Below, piece after piece: positions 1 to 9,008 of a DNA stretch of 64,000 nucleotides. Below the pieces are notes generated by a model, which was not told where the DNA came from, did no database searches, and worked only from the letters and a program-made list of their open reading frames with translations. Where the stretch lies: the NCBI GenBank assembly GCA_038900335.1, contig JBBMRB010000005.1:124001-188000 (forward strand). The letters are read 5' to 3'. Numbering within the stretch: the first letter of the stretch is position 1; each line of letters begins with the position of its first letter. Source of the stretch: Rs1 sp038900335. GTDB taxonomy: Bacteria > Pseudomonadota > Gammaproteobacteria > Pseudomonadales > Balneatricaceae. A program made the translations under genes and the position numbers.

Positions 1-425
1 CATCTCTTTCTTAATATGTTTTTTAAAACGATAAGTTGCGCTAGTTTGCATTAATCTTTAGCGATAGTCTAGGAAAATGACTTTTTTACTGATTATATCC
101 GCATTTTCTAGGAATTTGTCATAATTCATTGCAGGCTATACTCTGTTTTCTAACTTTTGTAGGTTGTTTTTTGCTCAGCAAGTTATCTTAAAACCTAAAC
201 CTGTCTCGTTAACTAAAGCAGGTTAAAGTTTGTAGGTTGACGATTTTTTTAGATCATAGTATTGATAGCTAAAGCACACCAAAAATATGACATTATTTTT
301 AAAGGTAGTCGCTTCTGAACTAAGTATGGGCTAAAACGCTATACTTTCCTTACAAGGCAATTGTATTATTTGTCATATTAATAGCGCGACAGTATTATCT
401 TGATCATTATTTTAGGGGGCAGACA
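1..425. other. Intergenic region upstream of the aldolase gene
   Basis: No gene is seen in these 425 bases. They are very AT-rich. An inverted repeat (AACCTG around 197-205 and CAGGTT around 219-225, extended by flanking AACCTA/TAGGTT) could be the end of a transcription unit left of the window. The string TTTGTAGGTTG occurs twice (about 154-164 and 229-239). A good ribosome-binding site, TTAGGGGGC, lies at about 411-420, just before the TTG start of the next gene. Confidence 0.5.
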
Positions 426-1193
426 TTGAAAGAGTTAAGCTTTAACAGTTTAAAAGGTAAGGTAAGTGAGCAAGAGTGGCAGCTTAGAGTTGATTTGGCC
501 GCTTGTTATCGACTCGTTGCTGATTTGGGTTGGGATGATTTAATTTACACTCATTTATCAGCTAGATTGGCAGGGACTGATGAGTATTTAGTTAATCCTT
601 TTGGCTTGGCTTTTGATGAGGTCTGCGCCTCTAATTTAGTCAAGGTGGATTTACAGGGCAATATTCTGGATGACACTCCCTATGCTATTAACCCTGCGGG
701 CTTTACCATACACAGCGCTGTGCATGAAGCGCGCCCTGATGCGCACTGTGTGATTCATCTGCATACAAATGCCACCACGGTTGTCGCATCACAAAAAACA
801 GGGCTGCTACCTTATAGTCAGTATTCGATGTTTTCCCTCGCTTCGCTTTCCTATCATGGTTATGAAGGCTTAGCGGTTAATGATGATGAGAAAAAACGTA
901 TTCAAGATGATTTGGGCGACACTAATCATATGTTGCTGGTAAATCATGGCGGTATGACATTAGGTGAAACAGTGGGCGATGCATTCATGCGCTTTTTTGA
1001 TCTGCAACGCGCCTGTGAAATCCAAGTTATGTTGCAATCGACAGGGCAGGATTCAACCCAGATCCCGCCAGCGGTATTAGATAACATTAAGAAGCAGCAG
1101 AGCATTGTTAATATCGGTGAAAGTGGCGGCCAAAAAATATGGCCGGCGATGTTGCGAAAAGCATATAAGCTGGACCCAAGTTTTATGGATTAA
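426..1193 (+). CDS. Class II aldolase/adducin family protein
   Basis: Zinc-dependent cytosolic aldolase of the fuculose-phosphate aldolase/adducin fold, which cleaves or epimerises sugar phosphates or sugar acids by retro-aldol chemistry. The four zinc/catalytic residues are visible: Glu101 in AVHE, His111 and His113 in CVIHLHT, and His174 in LLVNHGG. At 255 aa it is a little longer than classic FucA and fits the wider adducin-like subgroup, whose substrates vary. The start is a TTG, chosen because a strong GGGGG ribosome site sits about 7 bases upstream and the N-terminus is family-like. It is followed 98 bases later by an enolase-superfamily dehydratase, which suggests that both act on one sugar acid. 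The exact substrate cannot be read from the sequence. Confidence 0.85.
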   Translation: MKELSFNSLKGKVSEQEWQLRVDLAACYRLVADLGWDDLIYTHLSARLAGTDEYLVNPFGLAFDEVCASNLVKVDLQGNILDDTPYAINPAGFTIHSAVHEARPDAHCVIHLHTNATTVVASQKTGLLPYSQYSMFSLASLSYHGYEGLAVNDDEKKRIQDDLGDTNHMLLVNHGGMTLGETVGDAFMRFFDLQRACEIQVMLQSTGQDSTQIPPAVLDNIKKQQSIVNIGESGGQKIWPAMLRKAYKLDPSFMD

Positions 1194-1291
1194 GGCAATA
1201 GTTAGTCGCTAATACCAGCGACTAACTAATGTTATTAGCAAACGATGAAGATAAAACCAAGATTACAAAGCTAGCATTAACGGAGATTTAA

Positions 1292-2467
1292 ATGAAAGTT
1301 GTCAGTGTCGAAATATTTGATATTCATTGCCCAGAGCGTCCCGCGTGGACACCTGTTTTTATTCGTGTACATACTGATGAAGGTATTCATGGTGTCGGTG
1401 AAGCAGGCTTAGCCTACGATGTAGGGCACAGTGCTGCGGCTCATATGATTAAAGAGCTGGCAGAAACTTTTTTGATAGGTCACGACCCATTTCAAACGGA
1501 AAAGCTGTGGTCGCGAATGTTGCGTGAAAGCTTTTGGGGGTTAGGTGGCGGCCCTGTTATCTATGCGGCAATGAGTGCTATTGATACCGCGCTTTGGGAT
1601 ATTAAAGGCAAGGCTTTGAATGTACCTGTCTATCAGCTGTTAGGTGGTAAAGTAAATGATTCACTGCGCACTTATGCCTCACAGTTACAGTTTGATTGGG
1701 ATAAAGAGTTCAAGGCATTATCACAGCCTGAGCAATATGCAGAAGCTGCATTAAAAGCGGTAGCACAAGGTTATGATGCCGTTAAAGTTGACCCTATCAT
1801 GTACGATAAGGATGGCAATACCTATTACGATAGAACAAATATTATTTCTCGCGGTGAAATGAAATTGTACCGCTCACGCTTAGCGGCCATTCGCGATGCC
1901 GTTGGTGATGAAGTCGATATTATTTTTGAATGCCACTCTCTGCCTGGCGCTACCTCTGCTATTCAAATAGGTAAGCTTGCTGAAGAGTTTGATTGTATGT
2001 ATTTTGAAGAGCCGGTTAACTACCTTAACCACTCGCTACATAAAAAAGTGGCGCAGAACGTCTCCGTACCTATTGCCGGTGGTGAGCGTCTGTATAATCG
2101 CTGGCAAGTAAGGCCTTACTTTGAAGATCAAAGTATTGATGTTTTACAGCCAGATATTGGTTTGTCAGGTGGCTTTACAGAAACTAAAAAAGTATGTGAT
2201 TACGCGGATATTTTTGATATTCGTATCCAGGCACATGTTTGTGGTGGCCCTGTTGCAACAGCCGCGGCACTGCATTTAGAGACGGCGATACCTAACTTTT
2301 TAATTCATGAACATCATACTTATGCAATAAAATCATGGAACCGAGAATTATGTATTCAAGATCCGCAACCGGTTAACGGCCAATTTGTGGTTTCAGAAAC
2401 ACCGGGTCTTGGCATTGAATTAAATGATGAGATCGTTATGCGCTCAAGCAGAATGATCGTTAAATAA
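1292..2467 (+). CDS. Mandelate racemase/muconate lactonizing enzyme family (galactonate dehydratase-like)
   Basis: Enolase-superfamily enzyme, expected to remove the alpha proton of a sugar acid and dehydrate it to a 2-keto-3-deoxy acid. Visible are the N-terminal capping domain (1-125), then the barrel with metal ligands Glu213 (FECHS), Glu239 (FEEPV) and Glu265 (GGERLYN), a candidate acid His215, and the C-terminal His315 in AHVCGGP. This arrangement resembles the galactonate dehydratase group more than true mandelate racemase or MLE. Ribosome site GGAGA at about 1281-1285. It is probably cotranscribed with the upstream class II aldolase; a dehydratase-aldolase pair is a normal module of non-phosphorylated sugar-acid breakdown. 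The identity of the sugar is not determined; L-fuconate-, galactonate- or related-acid dehydratase are possible. Confidence 0.85.
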   Translation: MKVVSVEIFDIHCPERPAWTPVFIRVHTDEGIHGVGEAGLAYDVGHSAAAHMIKELAETFLIGHDPFQTEKLWSRMLRESFWGLGGGPVIYAAMSAIDTALWDIKGKALNVPVYQLLGGKVNDSLRTYASQLQFDWDKEFKALSQPEQYAEAALKAVAQGYDAVKVDPIMYDKDGNTYYDRTNIISRGEMKLYRSRLAAIRDAVGDEVDIIFECHSLPGATSAIQIGKLAEEFDCMYFEEPVNYLNHSLHKKVAQNVSVPIAGGERLYNRWQVRPYFEDQSIDVLQPDIGLSGGFTETKKVCDYADIFDIRIQAHVCGGPVATAAALHLETAIPNFLIHEHHTYAIKSWNRELCIQDPQPVNGQFVVSETPGLGIELNDEIVMRSSRMIVK

Positions 2468-2489
2468 GTAGTTTAAAGCGCGTTGTTAG

Positions 2490-2520
2490 CAGTACAGCAA
2501 ATAGACTATTTGTTGTACTG
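2490..2520. terminator. Hairpin between convergent genes
   Basis: Near-perfect stem: arm 2490-2503 and arm 2507-2520 (CAGTACA...TGTACTG outside, CAAATA...TATTTG inside, one mismatch) with a 3-base loop. It lies between the ends of two convergent genes, so a bidirectional terminator is likely, although neither side has a long T-run. Confidence 0.55.
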
Positions 2521-2538
2521 CTTGGTTAATATGAGAGC

Positions 2539-3684
2539 TTATATGTTTGCCAGAGCTTGATTCATATCATTGATTAAATCTTCAACACCTTCGATACCAA
2601 TAGATAAGCGCAGTAAGTCAGTAGGGCATGGTGTATCTGGACCTTCAACACTTGCTCTGTGCTCAACCAAGCTTTCAACACCACCTAATGAGGTGGCCCT
2701 TTTGAAAATATGTAGTTGCGCCGCTGTTTTAATTGCCGCCTGCTCGCCACCTTTAACTCTAATACTGAGCATGGCTCCAAATGCATTCTTCATTTGTTTT
2801 TTGGCAATGTGATGACCTGCAAAGCTCTCAAGCCCTGGATAGAGGACCTCTTCGATTAACGGGTGTTGCTCAAAGTGATTGGCAAAAGCAAGAGCATTGG
2901 CACTAGCTTGCTTAATACGAATAGCTAATGTGCGCATACCGCGCATTAAAAGCCATGCTTCAAAAGGCCCTAATACTGTACCGCTTGATTGGCGAAAGCT
3001 TTGCATCGCTGACCAGTGCTCGTCTGCCTCTTTGCAGACAAGGGCACCGGCGAGTACATCTGAATGACCATTGAGGTATTTAGTGGCAGAGTGCATGACA
3101 ATATCAGCGCCTAACTCTAATGGATTACATAGCAAAGGAGTCGCAACAGTGTTGTCTACTGCTAGCCTTGCGTTGGCTTGTTTAGCGACTCTCGCCCACT
3201 GCGCGATATCATCTATTTGCCACGTTGGGTTAGCAGGTGTCTCTAGCCAAAGCAATTTGGTCTTATTAGCTATGACAGCTTCTTCTAGCGCTTTGATATC
3301 ACCATTTTCAACGAAGGTGGTGGTGATACCCCAGTCTTTAGCAAAACCTGTTAGCCAGTTTCTTAGTGACCAATACATCACTTTTGGCGCAATCACATGA
3401 TCGCCAGGTTTTAAGGTCATAAAAACACAGACCGCAGCGGACATACCTGAGGAAAACAGCATGGCATCAGCACCCTTTTCTAATGCGCTGAGTACTCTTT
3501 CTGGTTGTTCATAATTAGGATTGTGATCGCGAGTGTAAACTTTGCCATTAGGGTAGCTATTATCTGCTGCGCGCTCAAACGTGGTGCTTGGGTAAATTCC
3601 GGGAATAACACCTAAGTGTTGCTCATCCATCATGCCGAAACCGTGGGCTAGAATCGTGTCATCTGATTGTGCTTTATCGCTCAT
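2539..3684 (-). CDS. Trans-sulfuration family PLP enzyme (cystathionine gamma-synthase/lyase-like)
   Basis: Fold-type I PLP enzyme of the Cys/Met metabolism family. The PLP lysine is Lys202 in MHSATKYLNGHSD; other family marks are the YTRDHNPNYEQ substrate loop (50-60), SSGMSA (78-83) and VDNT (176-179). At 381 aa it has the normal length. Family members carry out gamma-replacement or beta/gamma-elimination on cysteine, homocysteine or O-acyl-homoserine, and the sequence does not tell which. It is the last gene of a minus-strand run (MocR, SDR, amidohydrolase, then this), 71 bases after the amidohydrolase. A sulfur-amino-acid enzyme is unexpected next to sugar-acid genes, so its real substrate may be different. 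A second, distinct family member lies at 26293-27477. Confidence 0.85.
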   Translation of the reverse strand: MSDKAQSDDTILAHGFGMMDEQHLGVIPGIYPSTTFERAADNSYPNGKVYTRDHNPNYEQPERVLSALEKGADAMLFSSGMSAAVCVFMTLKPGDHVIAPKVMYWSLRNWLTGFAKDWGITTTFVENGDIKALEEAVIANKTKLLWLETPANPTWQIDDIAQWARVAKQANARLAVDNTVATPLLCNPLELGADIVMHSATKYLNGHSDVLAGALVCKEADEHWSAMQSFRQSSGTVLGPFEAWLLMRGMRTLAIRIKQASANALAFANHFEQHPLIEEVLYPGLESFAGHHIAKKQMKNAFGAMLSIRVKGGEQAAIKTAAQLHIFKRATSLGGVESLVEHRASVEGPDTPCPTDLLRLSIGIEGVEDLINDMNQALANI

Positions 3685-3755
3685 GTATTGCCTCTTTAAT
3701 TAACGGTTGTCTTCTATTTATAAAGGAATCTGGGTATAGTTTATTTGATCTGAAC

Positions 3756-4619
3756 TTATAGTTGGTAGTGTTTCTTGGCGTTAAGGTAGAGTAGTTTCTT
3801 TTTTTGCTGTGCACTAAAGTCAAGCTCGGCATAACTGTGCCATAAATCGGCATATGAGCAGCTAAATAAACACAGCGGAAAGTTACTGGCGAGCATCACT
3901 CTATTAATAGAAAACAAGTCAATTAGACACTCCACAGCGTGCTGAACGTACGATGCTTTGTAGTCTCTATCGATCATCTCCCAGCCTGAGGCCTTGATCA
4001 CGACTTGATCAAATGCGGCGAGCGCTTGCATGTTGTGATACCAAGTGAGGTGATTTTCGTCATTGATAACAACACAGCCAGCATGGCTGATAATGACTTT
4101 TAAATTCGCCGCTTTATCAAGAATGTCTAATAATAAATTAACTGCTGGGGTATCCGTTAATGCTAACTGGCATTCAAAAATTTTAGCGTGATCCGCTATT
4201 TTTATCAGGTTTTTTTGCACTTGCTCTAGTGAGAGTATGTGTTGCGCTTGTCGATCAAGAATATGCCTAAAACCAACAACACTTTTATATTTACATAAAT
4301 CACTAATAAGCACATCAAATGTATCGCAGGGCAAAGTCAGGTCTATCGCTGCAATTGTTCTAACTGGATAGGCTAATGATGTCTGGTAATTAGATTCAAG
4401 CCAGTCGATTTCCCGCCAAGGTCGTTGATTATCAAAGCCTGCTTCAATGTGAATAATCCCCTGCAAGCTCATTGATGGCGGCAGTGTCAGGTCTTGAGCG
4501 TTAAAGTTTTTGGCAATTTTATGTTTGTCAGGCCAAAAAGGTGGGTTGTTATCATTGAGCCAATGGTACTCACCTTGTTCAAGATCAAATAAATGTAAAT
4601 GCGGATCAATGATTTTCAT
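3756..4619 (-). CDS. Amidohydrolase family 2 protein, sugar lactonase-like
   Basis: TIM-barrel metal-dependent hydrolase of the COG3618 type, related to L-fucono- and L-rhamnono-lactonases. It starts with IDPHLHLFD (His7 and His9) followed by the typical YHWLN, and ends with an ASNFP motif, the GSNFP-like variant of the usual GSDWP. At 287 aa it has family length. Start codon follows the SDR gene stop by only 14 bases, so the two are translated from one mRNA. A dehydrogenase followed by a lactonase is the classical first half of non-phosphorylated sugar oxidation (sugar to lactone to acid), and the dehydratase and aldolase nearby could supply the second half. That assignment is inference from context; the family also contains dicarboxylate-lactone hydrolases. 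Confidence 0.8.
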   Translation of the reverse strand: MKIIDPHLHLFDLEQGEYHWLNDNNPPFWPDKHKIAKNFNAQDLTLPPSMSLQGIIHIEAGFDNQRPWREIDWLESNYQTSLAYPVRTIAAIDLTLPCDTFDVLISDLCKYKSVVGFRHILDRQAQHILSLEQVQKNLIKIADHAKIFECQLALTDTPAVNLLLDILDKAANLKVIISHAGCVVINDENHLTWYHNMQALAAFDQVVIKASGWEMIDRDYKASYVQHAVECLIDLFSINRVMLASNFPLCLFSCSYADLWHSYAELDFSAQQKKKLLYLNAKKHYQL

Positions 4620-4633
4620 TTTACAACCTATAA

Positions 4634-5386
4634 TTAGCCAGTAGTGTAGCCGCCATCTATTAGAGGTAAACTACCTGTAATAAAAGTGGCTTTGTCACTG
4701 GTTAAAAATAATGCATATTGTGCCACTTCGCAAGGTTGACCTAATCTTCCTAGCGGCTGAAGTGCTTCTTCGCTAGCGTGTACTTGTTGTTTGTCAGCGC
4801 CAGAGCTTTGACAGTATTTATCGATAGCGTTATGGTACAGCGGTGTTTCGATGGTGCCAGGGCACAGAGCATTGACTCTGATATTAAAAGCGGCGTAATC
4901 CAGGGCAGTGGTTTTACATAAGGAGGCGAGTGCGTGCTTAGATAAGTTATAGGCAAATGAATTGTTTTTGGCTATTAGGGCTTGATCGGATGCGATGATT
5001 AAAATACTGCCATTGTTTTGTGCTTTCATGCAGTCAAGGCTGGCTTGTATCGCAGCAAATGCCCCTTTCACATTAATGGCAAACAACTTGTCAAAGTCCG
5101 CTTCACTGGTGTTTTCTATATTGGCAGAAAGGTGAATACCGGCATTGCAAATAAGGATATCTATTCGCCCTTGCTCTTTGATCACTTGTGCAATGGCACT
5201 ACTGACTTGTTGGAACTGGCTCATATCACATTCAATAAAATGACCCTTATCGCTAGGGCTAATGTCTAAATTATAAACAATGTACTGCTCTTGTAAAAAT
5301 AAGCTGACAATGGCAAGACCAATACCTTTTGATCCCCCGGTGATAACGGCTACTTTTTTATGTTGTATGGCTGTTGGCTGTGTCAT
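4634..5386 (-). CDS. SDR family NAD(P)-dependent oxidoreductase
   Basis: Classical short-chain dehydrogenase, 250 aa, cytosolic. The Rossmann glycine motif TGGSKGIG is at 16-23, NAG at 81-83, and the catalytic Ser133, Tyr146 and Lys150 (YNLSK) are intact. An Asp41 (YNLD) after beta-strand 2 favours NAD over NADP. The C-terminal TGSLPLIDGGYT is typical of the family. Only 14 bases separate it from the lactonase-like gene downstream, and 95 bases from the MocR regulator upstream, all on the same strand. A sugar (for example fucose or rhamnose-type) dehydrogenase role fits the neighbourhood, but SDR substrate cannot be read from sequence. Confidence 0.88.
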   Translation of the reverse strand: MTQPTAIQHKKVAVITGGSKGIGLAIVSLFLQEQYIVYNLDISPSDKGHFIECDMSQFQQVSSAIAQVIKEQGRIDILICNAGIHLSANIENTSEADFDKLFAINVKGAFAAIQASLDCMKAQNNGSILIIASDQALIAKNNSFAYNLSKHALASLCKTTALDYAAFNIRVNALCPGTIETPLYHNAIDKYCQSSGADKQQVHASEEALQPLGRLGQPCEVAQYALFLTSDKATFITGSLPLIDGGYTTG

Positions 5387-5481
5387 CGTTTATCTTCTTT
5401 CAGTGTGATCAGGGTTTAAGTATAACTGCTTTTTCTTTACTGATCAGCAGTTTATATAAATGGTGTAGATAGTGCTTGAGA

Positions 5482-6900
5482 TTAAGCCTTAGTTAGCTGC
5501 GCCAATAATTTAAATGCAGCGACTCTCTCTTCATTCCAGGGTTGAGCGAAACTGATTCTTAAGTAAGATTGGTAAGTGTTTTGCGCGCTAAAAAGGCTGC
5601 CAGGTGTAATAGTGATGCCTTGTGCTCGCGCTGTTTTATATAAGCTCATAGTGTTTATGTCACTGTTTAGTTCAAGCCATAATACCAAACCACCATGAGG
5701 TTGACTGACGCTAACTGCATGGCTCATGTGTTGTTGTATCAGTGTTAATAATTGATTTTTTTGACTCTCAAGCAATTGGCGTCTTAATTTTAAATGCCTG
5801 TCTAAATGGCCCTCTTTTATGTAATAACTTAAGCCTTGTTGTTGGCTGGAGCTACTGGCCATCACGGTCGCTATTTTTAGCGCTAATATTTTCTGTGAAT
5901 ATTTTTTTGAGGCGATCCAACCGATACGAAGATCACGCGATAGCGACTTAGATAATGAAGAGCATAAAATAACCAGGCCTTGAGTATCGTAGGAATATAT
6001 TGATCTGGGTTTCTCAAAACCAAAATATAAAGAGGCATAAATATCATCCTCAATAATGGTGAAACTGTTTTTTTCTGCGATAGCCAATAACGCCATTTTG
6101 TTTTGGTCTGGCATACAAGCGCCTGTGGGCGTGCAAAAAGCAGGTGAGACGATCGTTGCTTTAATATCCCAGTTTGCAGCAGCTTGTGCTAGTGTCTCTA
6201 AATTCAGCCCTGAATCAGCGGAGCTTGGGATCTCTAACACTTTTCGCCCTAGTATTTCTATTAATTGTAATGCGCCATAAAAAGCAGGGGATTCAATAGC
6301 AATAATGTCGTTGGGCTCGGTGGTGGCGATAATCGCTAGTAGCAATGCATGTTGGCAGCCATTGCTAATAATAACGTCCTCTGCCTGTATCAGACCTGCA
6401 CCCAGATTGGTGTTGTTACATATTTGATTTATTAACTCACGGTTGCCACGCGGCTGGTCATAGTTGAGTTGCTGTGAGCTGTTTTGGTGGCGCATGCCCT
6501 TGCTTAAACAGCGGCGTAGCTGAGTATTAGCGGCTATGTCTTGCGCACTCGATATAAGATCAAATACAGCACCTCTGTGCATAATATCAAGAAAAACTTG
6601 AGTGCGTGAGATCAAGACAGGTGTCATTGTGGGCTTGCTAGTACTGGGTTTCTTCAATGAAATACTGTGACTACTTTGCAAATTAAGCGTGCTTCTTACA
6701 TAGTAGCCAGAGCGGTTTCGGGCTTCGATTAAGCCTTGGGCTTCAAGTCGATTATATGCAGCGAGTACTGTTGTTTTAGACACGCTAGCCTGTAAACACA
6801 TTTGTCTAATGGAAGGTAGTTTAGTTGCGGGTGGGTAGCTACCTCGTATGATTTTTTCTCGCAAAGAAATTTCTAAATCATGGTATAAATAATCAGACAT
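5482..6900 (-). CDS. MocR/PdxR-type transcriptional regulator (GntR HTH plus aminotransferase domain)
   Basis: Cytosolic DNA-binding regulator made of an N-terminal winged helix of GntR type (about residues 1-70 from the ATG) fused to an aminotransferase-I-like domain that binds PLP or PLP adducts. The PLP lysine lies in SSLSKSLSRDLRIGW. The open frame extends to a TTG at 6933, but the ATG at 6900 gives MSDYLYHDLE, a normal GntR start, and is preferred; neither start has a strong ribosome site. It is followed on the same strand by SDR, lactonase-like and PLP-lyase genes. The PLP lyase at the end of this unit gives a plausible link to a PLP-sensing regulator. The target genes are inferred only from position. 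Confidence 0.88.
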   Translation of the reverse strand: MSDYLYHDLEISLREKIIRGSYPPATKLPSIRQMCLQASVSKTTVLAAYNRLEAQGLIEARNRSGYYVRSTLNLQSSHSISLKKPSTSKPTMTPVLISRTQVFLDIMHRGAVFDLISSAQDIAANTQLRRCLSKGMRHQNSSQQLNYDQPRGNRELINQICNNTNLGAGLIQAEDVIISNGCQHALLLAIIATTEPNDIIAIESPAFYGALQLIEILGRKVLEIPSSADSGLNLETLAQAAANWDIKATIVSPAFCTPTGACMPDQNKMALLAIAEKNSFTIIEDDIYASLYFGFEKPRSIYSYDTQGLVILCSSLSKSLSRDLRIGWIASKKYSQKILALKIATVMASSSSQQQGLSYYIKEGHLDRHLKLRRQLLESQKNQLLTLIQQHMSHAVSVSQPHGGLVLWLELNSDINTMSLYKTARAQGITITPGSLFSAQNTYQSYLRISFAQPWNEERVAAFKLLAQLTKA

Positions 6901-7160
6901 AGTACAAACGGCAGATCCCCGTGTTTTTATCAATAATATTATATGTTTGAATGTCCACGTTGTGCAAAAAGAGCTAGTAACTAAGCATAGCTAACATAAT
7001 TGTTATTTTTAAGACTGCGTTTCGTAAACTATTTTGTCAAACTTGGTTTCAAGGTATTATTTAAACCATATTATCAGCACATTACAATAAAGTGTCGTCA
7101 TTGAGTACTAATATTCGACAACATCCGTTTTAAACCATTACTTTATAAAGAGTTAACATT

Positions 7161-9008
7161 ATGACGATTTATTTTATCCAAGCGGCAGCTTACCTGCTGG
7201 TGGCAGTGATTTGTGTTCTCCTAGCTAAACGATTTGGGCTAGGTTCGGTGTTAGGTTATCTTATTGCTGGTGTTATCATTGGCCCAGTTACCGGGCTTGC
7301 TGGAGAGGAGACAAATACAATTCAGCATTTTGCTGAGTTTGGTGTCGTGATGATGCTATTTGTCGTCGGCCTAGAGCTATCACCAAAAGCTTTATGGAAT
7401 ATGAAAAATAAGCTCATCGGTTTAGGTGGCTTACAAATTGGTTTAACAACACTGATTATTACATCTTTAGGTATGGCGTTAAATTTCCCATGGCAGCCTT
7501 CATTAGTAGTAGGGCTCATTTTCTCTCTCTCATCAACCGCCATTGTAATGCAGACATTTGCTGAAAAGTCACTCAATAAAACAGAGGGTGGCAAGGCTGC
7601 TTTTTCTATCTTGCTATCTCAAGATATAGCGGTAATCCCGATGCTAGCAGTGATCCCTCTGCTGGCGATACCAGCCTATTTTGGCATGCCAGAAGTTGTG
7701 TCCCTCGCCTCCGATCACTCTAATATATCACTAGTTGATAATCTGTCTGGCTGGCAATATGGTGTCGCTATCGTAACTGCCATTACTTTAATTATTGTTG
7801 CAGGGCATTATGTTTCTAAACCGTTGTTTACCTTGGTGGCCAAATCTGGATTACGAGAAATTTATACAGCGACAGCTTTACTGTTAGTCATTTCAATCTC
7901 CGCTCTGATGAGCGTTGTCGGGCTATCACCCGCGTTAGGGACCTTTTTAGCAGGGGTGGTGTTAGCTAATAGTGAGTTTCGTCACGAGTTAGAGAGTAAT
8001 ATTCAGCCATTTAAAGGCTTATTATTAGGGTTGTTTTTTATCACCGTTGGCGCAGGTATTAGTTTTGCATCAGTATATGAAAACTTTTTTCTGATCACTG
8101 GTTTAACACTCGCTGTCATTATTATCAAAGCAGCCGTTTTATTAAGCTTAGCAGTCATCTTTAGAATTAAAAAATCAGCGGGTTGGCTATTAACATTAAG
8201 CTTGGCACAAGCAGGTGAATTCGGCTTCGTGGTGTTGAGTTTTTCTTCTCAAAGTCAGGCACTACCTGAACAATGGGTTGCTATTTTGTCTCCTGTGATT
8301 ACTTTATCAATGTTTTTAACGCCATTATTATTTATCTTTTATGAAAAAGTGATCACCAAAAAATATTTAACAGTGGTGCAAGATAAGCAGGCCGATAATA
8401 TCGATAACAAGGGTCAGGTAGTGATCGCTGGGATCGGCCGCTTTGGACAGGTTGTCAATCGGTTGTTAAGCGCTAATGGTTTTGAAACTACGGTGATTGA
8501 TCAGTCAACGGATATGATAGAGCGAGTCAGAAAAATTGATATCCACGCTTATTATGGTGATGCGACAAACTCGGCGCTGTTATATGCCGCAGGGCTGCAA
8601 GAGGCATCGCTATTTGTGATTGCCATAGATGACAAAGATCACGTGTTGCAATTAGTGAAACATGTAAAACAGTTCCATCCCAATTTACCTATTGTTGCGC
8701 GCGCTTACGATCGTGGCAATGCCTATGCTCTGGAGGAGGCTGGTGCTGACCATGTTTTTATTGAATCGTATTTTACCGCGCTTGAAATGAGTAAAACATC
8801 TTTGCAAGTATTAGGTTTTGAAGAGAGTAAAGCGGAAAAAGCAAAAACACTTTATCATCATACGGAATTAGAACATCACCCGCAGCTGTTAAAAGCTTGG
8901 AATGATGCCAGTAAAGAAAGTTATCTATTTAACAATTTCATTGAATTGTTTATCTCCCTAGAAAAAGAAATGCGCGCAGCCATGCAAGATCAGTTCAAAG
9001 ATAAGTAA
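7161..9008 (+). CDS. CPA2 family cation:proton antiporter (KefB/KefC-like)
   Basis: Inner-membrane monovalent-cation/proton antiporter of the KefB/KefC/YbaL kind. The first 390 residues form the Na/H-exchanger domain with about 12 membrane helices, including GLELSPK and the SLSSTAIVMQ and SQDIAVIP helices. A TrkA-N/RCK domain begins near residue 416 with the GIGRFGQ nucleotide-binding loop. Total 615 aa is normal. In the family the RCK domain gates K+/H+ exchange in response to nucleotide or glutathione adducts. No KefF/KefG-type ancillary gene is adjacent. It seems to be monocistronic and divergent from the MocR gene, with a 260-base intergenic region. Start ATG follows AAAGAG. Confidence 0.9.
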   Translation: MTIYFIQAAAYLLVAVICVLLAKRFGLGSVLGYLIAGVIIGPVTGLAGEETNTIQHFAEFGVVMMLFVVGLELSPKALWNMKNKLIGLGGLQIGLTTLIITSLGMALNFPWQPSLVVGLIFSLSSTAIVMQTFAEKSLNKTEGGKAAFSILLSQDIAVIPMLAVIPLLAIPAYFGMPEVVSLASDHSNISLVDNLSGWQYGVAIVTAITLIIVAGHYVSKPLFTLVAKSGLREIYTATALLLVISISALMSVVGLSPALGTFLAGVVLANSEFRHELESNIQPFKGLLLGLFFITVGAGISFASVYENFFLITGLTLAVIIIKAAVLLSLAVIFRIKKSAGWLLTLSLAQAGEFGFVVLSFSSQSQALPEQWVAILSPVITLSMFLTPLLFIFYEKVITKKYLTVVQDKQADNIDNKGQVVIAGIGRFGQVVNRLLSANGFETTVIDQSTDMIERVRKIDIHAYYGDATNSALLYAAGLQEASLFVIAIDDKDHVLQLVKHVKQFHPNLPIVARAYDRGNAYALEEAGADHVFIESYFTALEMSKTSLQVLGFEESKAEKAKTLYHHTELEHHPQLLKAWNDASKESYLFNNFIELFISLEKEMRAAMQDQFKDK

